Positions 26,837 to 36,647 are shown, counted from the stretch's first letter. The stretch is 64,000 bases of DNA from Sinomicrobium pectinilyticum (GCF_003725735.1 NZ_RJTM01000002.1:186001-250000); one strand, 5' to 3'. The notes: generated by a model not told the origin, from the sequence alone. Program-made: numbers and translations.

Positions 26837-29689
26837 TTAATTATCCATTCCATTGATAAAGGTATCTACAAAGTTAATCACTTTACTCAAAATTCTGTCA
26901 CCTATTGTTTTACGTTTTAAAACTGAGGGTTTATCGCCTTCAATCAGGCCTAATAGTTCGTCACGTAATGGCTCTCTTTCGGCATAAAGGTAATCTTCAA
27001 TAAGTTTCTGGGTTTTTTGGGATGATAGGTTTTCTTCTTTTACAAACTTATCGAATGCCATTTTTTGTTCTTCTGTCCAGAATTTTTCAAATTCTTGAGG
27101 AATCTCGTCAGAATCTTCAATTACAGGTAAATTTTCTTGAATGAATTTTTCAATCAATTCACGCTTACTACGCAAATTGGCTTCACCAGAAAGGATATCG
27201 ACAATTTCTTTTTTCTTAGCTTCTTGTTCTGATTCTTTAGCATCTTTCAATGCAGCTAAGAGCTTTAATATGTAAGTAACGTTAATTTCATCTCTATGAA
27301 TCAGTTCCAACTCAAAATCTACATCATTAAGAATTGACACTTTTTCTTTAGCAGAATCATGTTTGGTTTTTTGCCATAAATCTAAATATTTACTTCTGTA
27401 ATCATTAAACAATTGCTCATGCATGGCTAAATCTTCCCAGTCGAAATTGGCAAAGGTTGTTAGTATGTTTTTGAGACGCATCAATTCCCTAAATGCCTTG
27501 ATAAATTCTAATTCGTCTTCTTCACTTACTAAATCATTAACACTATTGACTGTTGGCGTTATTTTGAGTAAATTGATAAATGCTTCATTGAATTTCTGCA
27601 CATACTCTTCATAGGGCTGCATTATAATAACCTCTATGGCTTCCTTATTACTAAATAGCGTTATGGCTTGGTCTGTAGCTTTTTTAAGGTTTCGGAACAC
27701 AACAATGTTTCCTTGTGACTTCTGCTCGTTTATTATTCTGTTGGTACGTGAATAGGCTTGTATTAATCCGTGGTACTTTAAATTTTTATCTACATATAAA
27801 GTGTTTAAAGTAGGACTATCAAAGCCTGTTAGGAACATATTTACGACTAACAGTACGTCAATCTTTTGTTCTTTTACTTTCTTGGAGATATCGTTGTAAT
27901 AGTTGTAAAAGGATTGGCTATCTTTGGTAGAGAAGTTAGAACCAAACATTTCGTTATAATGTCCTATATAACTTTCCAATTTGTCCCGTTTGTGGGCATT
28001 CATACCGTATAGGACAGCAGCTTCCTCAACTACAGAAACTTCTTCAGGAATATAGCCATTGGCATCCGCATCATCTTCGTTTGCGACATAGCTGAATATG
28101 GTTGCTATTTTTAGGTTGTGTTTACCTTCTTCTTTTTTACGCTGAAGTATATCATAATAATTTACTATCATGTCAGTGCTCCCAACACAAAACATAGCCG
28201 TAAATTCTTTACTATGTGTTTTTCGGTTGTGATTAGCAATGATATAATCAGCAATTTTTTCCAATCGCTTAGGGGATTCCATTAATTCTTTGCGGTCAAT
28301 GTCTTCTACTTCAATATCTATTTCGGTAGCAGATTCTTTTTGCTTATACTTGCCTACATATTCTACAGAAAACTTTAACACATTTTCGTCCTTAATAGCA
28401 TCTGTAATCACATATTTGTGTAAACATTTACCAAATAATTCTTTGGTAGTGCGTTTTCCTAATTCGTTTTTAACGGCATTATCTGCAAAAATTGGCGTGC
28501 CTGTAAAACCAAACATTTGATGGTTGTTAAAAAACGACTTAATGCGGTTATGGGTTTCTCCAAATTGACTACGGTGGCACTCATCAAAAATAAAGACAAT
28601 CCGTTCGTCTTTAAGTTGTTCCATTTTTGCCAAGTAGCTCTTTCTGCTGATGGCTGTATTTAGTTTCTGAATGGTGGTTACAATGATTCTGGTATCATCG
28701 CTGAACTGCTTTACCAATGCCCTTGTATTATCTGTACCATCAATACTACCTTTAGAAAAACTATTGAATTCTTTGGTAGTTTGGTAATCCAAATCTTTTC
28801 TATCTACCACAAACACCACTTTTTTAACTTGTGGCATTTTCATAATGATCTGGCTTGCCTTAAATGAGGTTAAAGTCTTTCCTGAGCCTGTGGTATGCCA
28901 TATATAACCATTTTTGGTTGAGTTCTTTACTCTGTCTATTAAAGCCTCTACAGCATAGAATTGATAAGGGCGCAATACCATTAAAACTTTATGGGTTTCA
29001 TTTAGCACAATGTACTTGCATATCATTTTTGAGATATGACAAGGCTCTAAAAACTCGGAGGTAAACCCATTAAGAATGTTGGTTAAGCGTTTGTTTTCTT
29101 TATTGGTCCAATAAAAGGTTTGTTTAAAGGATTGATGCCTGTTGTTAGCGTAATATTTTGTATTAACCCCATTACTAATTACAAATATCTGTACGTATTG
29201 AAATAAAGCAGATTTAGCACCAAATGAATGTCGTTGATAGCGGTTTATTTGGTTAAAGGCTTCTTTCATTTCCAAACCTCTACGCTTCAATTCTATCTGC
29301 ACCAATGGCAATCCATTGATTAACAAGGTAACGTCATAACGGTTTTTGTATGAACCCTCCATAGTAACCTGGTGGGTAACCTGGTACTGGTTTTGACACC
29401 AATGCTCTGTATTTAAAAACTCGAAATATAAATTTTCTCCATTATCCCTTACAATATGCTGTTTTTCTCGTAGGGTTTTGGCCTTTTCAAAAACAGAACC
29501 TTTGCTTAGTATATTGAGAACTCGTTCAAACTCTTTTTCTGTAAAGGTTATATCATTATGTTTTTCTAACTGAGTCTTCAGATTGGTTAATAAAGCAGCT
29601 TCATCCGGAATATTAACTTTAGTATATCCTATAGTTGAAAGCTGCTCTATTAATTGTTTTTCTAATACCTGTTCTGGTTGAGTTGACAT
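26837..29689 (-). CDS. hsdR: Type I restriction enzyme R subunit (950 aa)
   Basis: Motor and nuclease subunit of the type I restriction-modification complex. The N-terminal PD-(D/E)xK nuclease is visible as NRYDVTLLINGLPLVQIELK (D...ExK). The SF2 translocase follows with Walker A HTTGSGKTLTSF near residue 270, motif II DECH in FIFDECHRSQFG, motif III FGFTGTP and motif VI region YSRTNRII. A helical C-terminal domain (~650-950) would contact HsdM/HsdS. Complete length for a HsdR of this lineage. Located downstream of the integrase and separated from hsdM by the invertible hsdS locus, but on the same strand. Confidence 0.95.
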   Translation of the reverse strand: MSTQPEQVLEKQLIEQLSTIGYTKVNIPDEAALLTNLKTQLEKHNDITFTEKEFERVLNILSKGSVFEKAKTLREKQHIVRDNGENLYFEFLNTEHWCQNQYQVTHQVTMEGSYKNRYDVTLLINGLPLVQIELKRRGLEMKEAFNQINRYQRHSFGAKSALFQYVQIFVISNGVNTKYYANNRHQSFKQTFYWTNKENKRLTNILNGFTSEFLEPCHISKMICKYIVLNETHKVLMVLRPYQFYAVEALIDRVKNSTKNGYIWHTTGSGKTLTSFKASQIIMKMPQVKKVVFVVDRKDLDYQTTKEFNSFSKGSIDGTDNTRALVKQFSDDTRIIVTTIQKLNTAISRKSYLAKMEQLKDERIVFIFDECHRSQFGETHNRIKSFFNNHQMFGFTGTPIFADNAVKNELGKRTTKELFGKCLHKYVITDAIKDENVLKFSVEYVGKYKQKESATEIDIEVEDIDRKELMESPKRLEKIADYIIANHNRKTHSKEFTAMFCVGSTDMIVNYYDILQRKKEEGKHNLKIATIFSYVANEDDADANGYIPEEVSVVEEAAVLYGMNAHKRDKLESYIGHYNEMFGSNFSTKDSQSFYNYYNDISKKVKEQKIDVLLVVNMFLTGFDSPTLNTLYVDKNLKYHGLIQAYSRTNRIINEQKSQGNIVVFRNLKKATDQAITLFSNKEAIEVIIMQPYEEYVQKFNEAFINLLKITPTVNSVNDLVSEEDELEFIKAFRELMRLKNILTTFANFDWEDLAMHEQLFNDYRSKYLDLWQKTKHDSAKEKVSILNDVDFELELIHRDEINVTYILKLLAALKDAKESEQEAKKKEIVDILSGEANLRSKRELIEKFIQENLPVIEDSDEIPQEFEKFWTEEQKMAFDKFVKEENLSSQKTQKLIEDYLYAEREPLRDELLGLIEGDKPSVLKRKTIGDRILSKVINFVDTFINGMDN

Positions 29690-29723
29690 TCTTGGTTGTT
29701 TAAAAAGCTAAAAATAGTAAATA

Positions 29724-30650
29724 TCATTTCAACGAACGATACATTTGATCAATAGCTTTTTTCTTTTGTTCTATGTTTGGGTGAACATATAAGTTTAATG
29801 TTGTACTGATGTTAGAATGCCCTAATAATACACTTACGGTTTTGTAATCGCATTTGCTTTCAATACACCTGGTAGCGAAGCTATGCCTAAGACCATGAAA
29901 TTTAAGATCCGGCATTTCTAATTCCTGCATAAACTTTTTATAATAACTTCTGTATGTTCTTGGTTCTGTAGGTTTGACTTCGTTAGTTAATACGAAAAAA
30001 TTAGGATTCATTACTTTTTTAATAGGTTTTAACATACGTAACAAATCCCGATTCATGGGCACTTCCCTGATGGAGTTTTTGGTTTTTGGAGTGTCCAGAA
30101 TCAATTCTGTTTTACGAATACCTGATTCAATAGTGTAAATACGCTGTATGGTTTTATTGATGTTAATGATGCCATTTTCTGTATCAATATCTTCCCAGGT
30201 TAGGGCACATACCTCACCAATACGCATACCGGTACTTAAACATAAATAAACTCCCAGATTTCGAAAGGTGAAATGTTGCTGTACATGCTGCATAATCTTT
30301 TTTTGGTGGGTGCGACTTAAAATTTCAACCGTTTGATTCTCTCTTACCGTTGGGAACTGAATATCAAACTCTTTGTAGTCCAACCAATTGTTCTTAGCAC
30401 CAAATTTAAGTGTCATCTTTAGAACAATTAAAATATCTTTTATGGTTTTCTGGCAGAGACCTTGCTCTAATTTCCGGAAAACAAAGGCCTGTACTTCTGC
30501 TTCATTAATGTTATAATGGTTGCCAAAAGAGGGGAGTATGTGGTTCTCGACCAATAATGCATAAGCCGAAAAACTTGATTTTTTAACATATTGCTTTTTG
30601 TCAGCTTGCCATAAGGTAGTAATTTCTGAAATGGTCTTTTGTTTGGTCAT
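29724..30650 (-). CDS. Tyrosine recombinase, likely hsdS invertase (308 aa)
   Basis: Site-specific recombinase with an N-terminal SAM-like DNA-binding domain (~1-105) and a full catalytic set: R143 in STGMRIGEV, H252-x-x-R255 in FHGLRHSFA, H278 in LLGHSN and nucleophile Y288 in NLYVHP. It sits between hsdR and the silent hsdS gene, directly beside one 22-bp inverted repeat copy (30727-30748), the arrangement known for phase-variable type I loci in Bacteroidota and Firmicutes. I infer that it flips the hsdS segment rather than the whole island, since a different integrase is at the island end. Confidence 0.88.
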   Translation of the reverse strand: MTKQKTISEITTLWQADKKQYVKKSSFSAYALLVENHILPSFGNHYNINEAEVQAFVFRKLEQGLCQKTIKDILIVLKMTLKFGAKNNWLDYKEFDIQFPTVRENQTVEILSRTHQKKIMQHVQQHFTFRNLGVYLCLSTGMRIGEVCALTWEDIDTENGIININKTIQRIYTIESGIRKTELILDTPKTKNSIREVPMNRDLLRMLKPIKKVMNPNFFVLTNEVKPTEPRTYRSYYKKFMQELEMPDLKFHGLRHSFATRCIESKCDYKTVSVLLGHSNISTTLNLYVHPNIEQKKKAIDQMYRSLK

Positions 30651-30726
30651 TTTTTGAATTTTAAGATTTAAAACTCAAAGGAAAATAAAAGAGATTTTAT
30701 AACCTTAAGGATTAAGATTCGGAAAT

Positions 30727-30748
30727 GTCCCCAATTTGAGATTTCCGG
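30727..30748 (+). repeat. hsdS inverted repeat, copy 1
   Basis: A 22-bp sequence encoding VPNLRFP at the start of the silent hsdS. It is the exact inverted copy of 33270-33291; recombination would invert about 2.5 kb and place the silent first recognition domain behind the expressed start. Confidence 0.85.
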
Positions 30749-31974
30749 ATTATAAAGATGATTGGTGTAAAGAGAAGCTGGGAAGGCTAATGGATTTTAA
30801 GGTGACGAATTCCTTTTCAAGAAATGATTTAAATTATGATAATGGAGCAGTTAAAAATATACATTACGGTGATATTCATACTAAATTTCAAACCCTATTA
30901 GATATTACCAGAGAAGAGGTGCCCTATGTGAACAAGAATATCTCACTAGATCGAATTTCTGATGATTATTATTGTAAAGAAGGAGATCTTGTTTTTGCTG
31001 ATGCTTCCGAAGATTTGATTGATGTTGGGAAAAGTATTGAAATATTAAATTTAAATAATGAAAAATTGCTTTCAGGACTGCATACTCTTCTCGCAAGACC
31101 AAAGCAAGGATTGTTTTTTAAAGGGTTTAATGGATATCTATTCAAATCAAAAAACGTTAGATTACAAATCCAGAAAGAGGCACAAGGAACAAAAGTGTTG
31201 AGTATAAGTGCTAGACGAATTTCTAATATAAAACTCTCTTTCCCTTCAGAAAAAGAACAGGAAAAAATCACCTCCTTCCTTTCAAGGTTAGACCAACGCA
31301 TTCAAACCCAAAGCAAAATAATTGAAAATTTTGAGTCCTTAATGATTGGTTTAAGGCAAAAGATTTTTTTACAAAAAATAAGATTCAAAAGTAATAATGG
31401 AAATAAATTTCCTGAGTGGACAAAAATTCAATTAGGTAAATTAATTACGAAAACAGGTAACAAGAATAAAAAAAATATTCAATACCCAATATATTCAATT
31501 AATAATAAAGAAGGCTTTTTACCCCAAAATGAGCAATTTGAAGGAATGAATAGTAATGATAGAGGTTATGATATTAGCCTTTATAAGTTAATCAAAAAAA
31601 ATACTTTTGCATACAATCCAGCTCGTATAAATGTAGGTTCCATTGGTTATAGCAGAGATTTAGAGGACGTCATTGTTAGCTCACTATATGTCTGTTTTAA
31701 AACCAAAGAAGAGCTACAAGATGAGTATTTATATCAGTACTTAGAAACTTTTCCATTCAAAAAAGACGTATTAAGATATAGTGAAGGAGGTGTAAGACAA
31801 TATTTATTTTTTGAAAATTTTTCAAAAATAAAAATCCCTTTACCTTGTATTGATGAGCAAATCAGAATCGCCAATTTCCTTTCGTCCATTGATGAAAAAA
31901 TAGAAAAAGAGAAATACATTTTAGAGCAATATCAACAACAAAAAAAGTATCTGCTACAAAACCTGTTTATTTAA
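30736..31974 (+). CDS. hsdS: Silent type I specificity subunit cassette (412 codons, no normal start)
   Basis: A full two-domain HsdS on the opposite strand to the rest of the restriction operon. TRD1 covers ~1-175, a central conserved helix ~175-215 (QKIFLQKIRFK), TRD2 ~215-370 and a distal helix ending KKYLLQNLFI, the same ending as the expressed copy. There is no ATG in frame: the frame is closed by TAA at 30706-30708 and only a TTG (30736) inside the inverted repeat could serve. No promoter was seen. So it reads as a storage cassette expressed only after inversion. Its recognition domains differ widely from those of the expressed gene, so inversion would change target specificity. Confidence 0.85.
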   Translation: MRFPDYKDDWCKEKLGRLMDFKVTNSFSRNDLNYDNGAVKNIHYGDIHTKFQTLLDITREEVPYVNKNISLDRISDDYYCKEGDLVFADASEDLIDVGKSIEILNLNNEKLLSGLHTLLARPKQGLFFKGFNGYLFKSKNVRLQIQKEAQGTKVLSISARRISNIKLSFPSEKEQEKITSFLSRLDQRIQTQSKIIENFESLMIGLRQKIFLQKIRFKSNNGNKFPEWTKIQLGKLITKTGNKNKKNIQYPIYSINNKEGFLPQNEQFEGMNSNDRGYDISLYKLIKKNTFAYNPARINVGSIGYSRDLEDVIVSSLYVCFKTKEELQDEYLYQYLETFPFKKDVLRYSEGGVRQYLFFENFSKIKIPLPCIDEQIRIANFLSSIDEKIEKEKYILEQYQQQKKYLLQNLFI

Positions 31975-31977
31975 TAC

Positions 31978-32075
31978 ATAAAGACAAACAGGAATGATGT
32001 TTCCAAAACTTATTTCTATATCGTCTTTTACCACGTAGGCATTTTCCACTCCTGCTACTTGCTTTTTACTAAAAG
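31978..32075 (-). pseudogene. Short coding-like relic behind the expressed hsdS
   Basis: In frame after the hsdS stop at 32080, the minus strand continues FSKKQVAGVENAYVVKDD IEISFGNIIP with no stop for about 35 codons. It reads like the tail of another protein joined by recombination. I do not recognise the family with certainty. Confidence 0.3.
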
Positions 32076-32079
32076 CAAT

Positions 32080-33321
32080 TTAAATGAATAGGTTTTGTAA
32101 AAAGTATTGCTTTTGAGTCTTAAATTGCTCTAGTAGTTTAGTCTCAAGCTCTATTTTGTCGTCAATAGCAGATAATGTTGATGCTATTTTTTGTTGTTCT
32201 TGTTTTGAAGGCAGTAACAGTTTAGTGGCAAAAAAATCTCCAACAGCAATATTTAGTAAACCGTGGTTTCTAGCACCTTCTTGTGCTACTTTTGATAATT
32301 CGTGATTGTGAAATCCAGATTCAAAATACTGCTCCATAAATTCTAAACTTACTTCAGCGTTAAATTCGAAGCATATATATAGTGTTGAAACAACACCTTT
32401 CTCATACTTTTTAAGCCTTTTAACGGCACCCATTGGATAACCTTTAGAGTAACTTTTGTTATAAGCAAACTCATTTTTCTCTAAAAGATAATATCCAGTC
32501 ACATTTTTAGCTGAAACAGATGTGTTAAAATATTCTTCTTGGTTAATTAAACCAAGTTGAGCAGATATAGTAAGTACATTTTTATTATCCTCTTTATTCT
32601 TTCTACTTACACGTTCACAAAGATTTGACAGTTTCTTTATTTCCCACTCATGCAACTCTTGTCCATCCTTATCTTTAAACCGTATTTTTTGTTTGAAGAT
32701 TTTCTGCATTAACCCTTTTTTTAGCAATTTATAATCTTCAATTATTTTGCTTTGGGCTTCAATTCTCTTGTCAATTATTGTGAAGAAAGAGGCTATTTTA
32801 TCTTGTTCAGATTTTGATGGAACCCAAAATTTGAAACTTGCATATTCTTTTGAATTAATTCCAGGCTGACCTGACCTCATAGACATTACAGTAACCCATC
32901 TTTGATAGTGATCTGTTTTGGTTTGATTAAAAATGAAATTTGCATTATTTAAATGATTTACTTTCACTTTTATTAAAAATCCGGCGAAATATAGTTTACC
33001 ATCATTAATATTGTATAAGTAACTCTTGCCTGTACTTGCACCTGTTCTAGCAAATAGAATGTCATTTTCCTTCACAAGATATTTATCTTCCAAATCGCCT
33101 TCAGGAGAAACAGGAACATCAGGATTGTATTTTGATGAAGCTTCGTCTATATCTGTAATTCTAATATATTTATTTTTTCCATCAAATGTCATAGCAGCAG
33201 AATTCATTCCATATTCCAAAGATTCTGAGCATGCTTCGAGAGTTGTTTGTGTCCATTCATAGCCAAACCCCGGAAATCTCAAATTGGGGACGTTACGACC
33301 TTCTTTACTTTTTTGTGTCAT
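32080..33321 (-). CDS. hsdS: Expressed type I specificity subunit (413 aa)
   Basis: DNA-recognition subunit that fixes the target of the HsdM/HsdR complex. ATG at 33321 gives MTQKSKEGRNVPNLRFPGFG, with the inverted repeat encoding VPNLRFP. TRD1 ~10-180, central helical spacer ~180-220 (QKIFKQKIRFKD), TRD2 ~220-375, distal helix ending KQYFLQNLFI. It starts 46 bases after the hsdM stop on the same strand, so it is in expression position. Repeat-mediated inversion would swap its recognition domains with the cassette at 30736-31974. Confidence 0.93.
   Translation of the reverse strand: MTQKSKEGRNVPNLRFPGFGYEWTQTTLEACSESLEYGMNSAAMTFDGKNKYIRITDIDEASSKYNPDVPVSPEGDLEDKYLVKENDILFARTGASTGKSYLYNINDGKLYFAGFLIKVKVNHLNNANFIFNQTKTDHYQRWVTVMSMRSGQPGINSKEYASFKFWVPSKSEQDKIASFFTIIDKRIEAQSKIIEDYKLLKKGLMQKIFKQKIRFKDKDGQELHEWEIKKLSNLCERVSRKNKEDNKNVLTISAQLGLINQEEYFNTSVSAKNVTGYYLLEKNEFAYNKSYSKGYPMGAVKRLKKYEKGVVSTLYICFEFNAEVSLEFMEQYFESGFHNHELSKVAQEGARNHGLLNIAVGDFFATKLLLPSKQEQQKIASTLSAIDDKIELETKLLEQFKTQKQYFLQNLFI
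33270..33291 (-). repeat. hsdS inverted repeat, copy 2
   Basis: Exact 22-bp inverted match to 30727-30748, located near the 5' end of the expressed hsdS. Confidence 0.85.
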
Positions 33322-33367
33322 TATATAAAATAAATTTCTTTGCTATAAACATTAAGGATTTTAAAAG

Positions 33368-34978
33368 TTAAAAACTTAATCCCAATTCCTGAAAATACCC
33401 TGCAATTTCCATGTCCAACTCTGCACGTTGGGTCTCCAAGTTTTTTATCTCTGCCATTACTGTATCAATGTCAACTGGCTCTTCTTCCTCAAAAGTATCT
33501 ACATATCGAGGGATATTAAGGTTATAGTCATTTTCTTCAATTTCGGAAAGGTTCGCAACATAACTGTATTTATCTTCAGTTTTACGTTCTATATAAGTTT
33601 CAATAATTTTATCAATATCTTCTTGACGCAGTACATTTTGGGTTTTTACTTTTTCATAATGTTCACTGGCATCAATGAATAAAATATCATCCGGGTTTTC
33701 CCTACATTTTTTGAATACTAAAATGCAGGTGGGTATTCCCGTTCCATAAAAGATATTTGCAGGTAATCCAATTACAGCATCCAAATAGTTCTTCTCCTTA
33801 ATCAGATATTCTCTTATGTGTCCTTCGGCACTTCCTCTAAATAACACACCATGTGGTAAAACAATAGCCATAGTACCGTTTTCGTCAAGCTGATAGATCA
33901 TGTGCTGGACGAAAGCAAAATCCGCTTTACTTTTTGGTGCCAATTTCCCATATTGACTAAAGCGGTCATCACTCATAAAAAGTTGGTTGGCACTCCACTT
34001 GGCAGAAAATGGTGGATTGGCAACAATAGCTTCGAATCGGTGTTCTAAGTGTTGTGGATGTTCTAGGGTGTCTTCTTGTTTAATGTCAAACTTACGGTAA
34101 TGCACATCATGTAAAATCATATTCATACGTGCCAGATTGTAAGTAGTACGATTTAATTCCTGACCGTAAAAATTGTTGACTTCTTCTACTTCTTTGGCTA
34201 CACGTAACAATAAGGACCCACTACCACAAGTTGGGTCATATGCCGATTTCAGTTTCTTTTTACCGGCCGTTACCAATTTGGCTAAAACCATACTTACTTC
34301 CTGGGGTGTATAGAATTCTCCGGCTTTTTTACCGGCTCCACTTGCAAACTTTCCTATCAGGTATTCGTAAGCATCACCCAATACATCTAATTCTGTTTGC
34401 TCTAATTCAAAATCTATTTTATCTAGGTGTGCCAATACTTTGGCTATAATTCCGTTACGTGCCTCCGGTGTCTTTCCTAATTTGGTAGAGTTAAGATCCA
34501 TGTCCTCAAAGAGATTGTCAAAATCCTCCTCACTCTCAGTACCCATGGTGCTGTTTTGTACATTATTTAGGATTTTCTGTAGATCTTCTAAGATGAAATT
34601 GTGCTTGGTGTTATAGGTTTCTGTAGGTTCTGCTGCCTGACTTAAAGATTTTTCTTCTGTATTGTGATTCCCTCTTTTTGCAATGGCAGAAAACAATTCG
34701 GAAGGTTTTAAGAAGTAGCCCAATTTTTCTAAGGCCTCTTCTCTTATCGCTTGTATATAAGCCTGACCTTCCTCTGTGTTTTCGTCAATATCTGTAAATT
34801 TTATGCCATCCGGTTTTAAAATGGAATCGGCATATATTTCCATTTTCTCGGCCAAGTATTTATAGAAAATAAAGCCTAATATGTAATCGCGAAACTCATC
34901 GGCATTCATTTTGCCTCTGAGAGTATTCGCTATATTCCAGAGCTGCTGTTCGAGTTGTTTTTTGTGTTCTTCTGACAT
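33368..34978 (-). CDS. hsdM: Type I DNA methyltransferase subunit (536 aa)
   Basis: N6-adenine methylase subunit using S-adenosylmethionine. The N-terminal helical domain (LWNIANTLRGKMNADEFRDY) is followed by GEFYTPQEVS, SAM-binding motif I DPTCGSGSLLLRV near residue 245 and catalytic motif IV NPPF near 316 (VANPPFSAKWS). A long acidic C-terminus carries the coiled region that contacts HsdS. Full family length. Lies 7 bases downstream of abiEii, so the AbiE pair and the restriction genes appear to form one transcript. Confidence 0.96.
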   Translation of the reverse strand: MSEEHKKQLEQQLWNIANTLRGKMNADEFRDYILGFIFYKYLAEKMEIYADSILKPDGIKFTDIDENTEEGQAYIQAIREEALEKLGYFLKPSELFSAIAKRGNHNTEEKSLSQAAEPTETYNTKHNFILEDLQKILNNVQNSTMGTESEEDFDNLFEDMDLNSTKLGKTPEARNGIIAKVLAHLDKIDFELEQTELDVLGDAYEYLIGKFASGAGKKAGEFYTPQEVSMVLAKLVTAGKKKLKSAYDPTCGSGSLLLRVAKEVEEVNNFYGQELNRTTYNLARMNMILHDVHYRKFDIKQEDTLEHPQHLEHRFEAIVANPPFSAKWSANQLFMSDDRFSQYGKLAPKSKADFAFVQHMIYQLDENGTMAIVLPHGVLFRGSAEGHIREYLIKEKNYLDAVIGLPANIFYGTGIPTCILVFKKCRENPDDILFIDASEHYEKVKTQNVLRQEDIDKIIETYIERKTEDKYSYVANLSEIEENDYNLNIPRYVDTFEEEEPVDIDTVMAEIKNLETQRAELDMEIAGYFQELGLSF

Positions 34979-34985
34979 AAGTAGT

Positions 34986-35774
34986 TTATATTTTATCGAC
35001 TAATTCTTTTTTTATCCAGTCAAAAGCTGCCGACTGATCGTACTTTATTTCCGGTCGTAGTAAGGCCTCCATGTCTCCTTTAAAATCAGGGTCATTTTCT
35101 TTTTCTTCTAAATTCATTAGAAATTCTTTACTACTGGGAGATCTTCCAACAGCAAATTTCATATACTCTTTAAAGCAATTTAGAATCAAAGGATAATCAA
35201 GTTCTTTCTTTAACCTGGAATAGTCCAAATCAAAAAGATCCCTCCCTTTGTTGCGTTGGTATAATGCCCTGAGTTTGGTGCCTAACAGTTCTTGTATGTC
35301 ATAGGTGCGAATATTGGTCTTACCTTTAAACCAGTTACTATCCACTTCATAGGGAAATTCTACCCAGGGTAATATATTGAAGTGCTCTTTACAATTTATT
35401 TCAAGTTTTAATCGGAGTCTGATATTTTCATATTCCGAAGTAAACCTGTAGAATGCTTTTGCTCCATGTCCCCCTATTTTAGTGCTTCTTTTTTCCTCAA
35501 AAAAAGTGATTACTTCTCCCAAACGTTGCATTATTGGTTTTATAGGACCCGGTTTGATCTGAACGAGGTCTATATCTTCCGAATATCTGGGAGCAGGATT
35601 GAGATATAGTTTATGAAGAGCCGTACCTCCACGAAAGGCCAGATTCTCCCTAAGAAAATCATCAGAGAAAATTTCAATTAAGGTTCTACTTATTATAAGA
35701 TCTTGCTCAACTTGGGAAAATTCTTTCCAGGGGGCATTTATTTGCCATTTGGCTATTTCCGGTCTTGGAATCAT
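34986..35774 (-). CDS. abiEii: AbiEii-type nucleotidyltransferase toxin (262 aa)
   Basis: Toxin half of an AbiE (type IV-style) abortive-infection pair. The nucleotidyltransferase signature is complete: FRGGTALHKLY followed by RYSEDIDLVQ, giving the GG(x)L and DxD metal motifs near residues 47-70. Related enzymes modify tRNA or other targets with nucleotides to arrest growth during phage infection. The start codon overlaps the antitoxin stop by 4 bases (ATGA), a sign of translational coupling. Confidence 0.9.
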   Translation of the reverse strand: MIPRPEIAKWQINAPWKEFSQVEQDLIISRTLIEIFSDDFLRENLAFRGGTALHKLYLNPAPRYSEDIDLVQIKPGPIKPIMQRLGEVITFFEEKRSTKIGGHGAKAFYRFTSEYENIRLRLKLEINCKEHFNILPWVEFPYEVDSNWFKGKTNIRTYDIQELLGTKLRALYQRNKGRDLFDLDYSRLKKELDYPLILNCFKEYMKFAVGRSPSSKEFLMNLEEKENDPDFKGDMEALLRPEIKYDQSAAFDWIKKELVDKI

Positions 35775-36565
35775 AAGTCACTTTCAATTTTAATATTTAC
35801 ATCTACTCTCCATCTGTTATTTACTGCGCCTGCTTTTTGTTTGGGTTTGGGAGTTAATAATACCGGGTAAAATTTTTGATGTTTCAGATGTTCATAAATA
35901 AGTTCTGCTGACTCAGAATTGGGAGATAGTTCATCTAATAAAAATCCCAATCGTTGTAGTACACTTTTATGTGGATACCAGGACAATAGATCTTTTATAT
36001 CTGAAAGGGATATTTCTTCAATTAATTCTTCTATGACAGAAACCATTCTGTTTAATCCTCCTATTTTGGTTTGGTGATGGAGCAAATCAACGGCTGTGAG
36101 TCCAGGGCTGGATATTTTAAACATTCCAGCATCTCCTTTTCTTGACAAGATATTTTTTTGTGGCCAATTGGAAACAGTGAAAAAATCCAACTTTATTGTA
36201 TCTTTAGAAATAGATAATAGGGGAGATTTGTCATGCAATATATAATCTTTTTGAATCTGTTGATGGCTGGCTCCATAAAATTTAGCAGCAGAATATAAGC
36301 CTAAATAGTAATGTCTGTTTAGATAAGTAAATAATTTATCAATATAGAGTTCTATAGGTAATTTTCCAAGACGAGAGTATCGGGGAGGGATTATTAAATA
36401 AAAATGCTGCCTTAGAGGAATTATGTCTCCTTTGTTTATAGCATAAGACAATTCGCTCCTAATTGAAACGTCCGACTTATTTGTTTTGGCCTGAAGTAAT
36501 TCGTTCCAAGTAAAAGCGTATTCTTCAAAGGATAACCGCTCTTTTATAAAATCAGTGAAATTCAA
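35771..36565 (-). CDS. abiEi: AbiEi-type antitoxin/regulator (264 aa)
   Basis: Antitoxin partner. The N-terminus looks like a winged-helix region (FTWNELLQAKTNKSDVSIRSEL, then INKGDIIPLRQHFYLIIPPRY), followed by the AbiEi core (YYLGLYSAAKFYGASHQQIQ; ISSPGLTAVDLLHHQTKIGGLNR). Family members bind and repress their own promoter, expected just upstream around 36570-36650. First gene of the leftward run abiEi-abiEii-hsdM-hsdS. Confidence 0.87.
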   Translation of the reverse strand: MNFTDFIKERLSFEEYAFTWNELLQAKTNKSDVSIRSELSYAINKGDIIPLRQHFYLIIPPRYSRLGKLPIELYIDKLFTYLNRHYYLGLYSAAKFYGASHQQIQKDYILHDKSPLLSISKDTIKLDFFTVSNWPQKNILSRKGDAGMFKISSPGLTAVDLLHHQTKIGGLNRMVSVIEELIEEISLSDIKDLLSWYPHKSVLQRLGFLLDELSPNSESAELIYEHLKHQKFYPVLLTPKPKQKAGAVNNRWRVDVNIKIESDL

Positions 36566-36647
36566 CTTTAGTAAAATTTCGAGTAATATAGTGATTTTTG
36601 CTTAATTACTCGAAAAAATACTATACATTTCAATTTTATTCATGAAA

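Noticed and set aside
29724-30650. Integrase marking the end of a separate, smaller island
   Set aside because: No matching direct repeats were seen around it, while the hsdS inverted repeats lie next to it; the mnmE-end integrase explains the island better.
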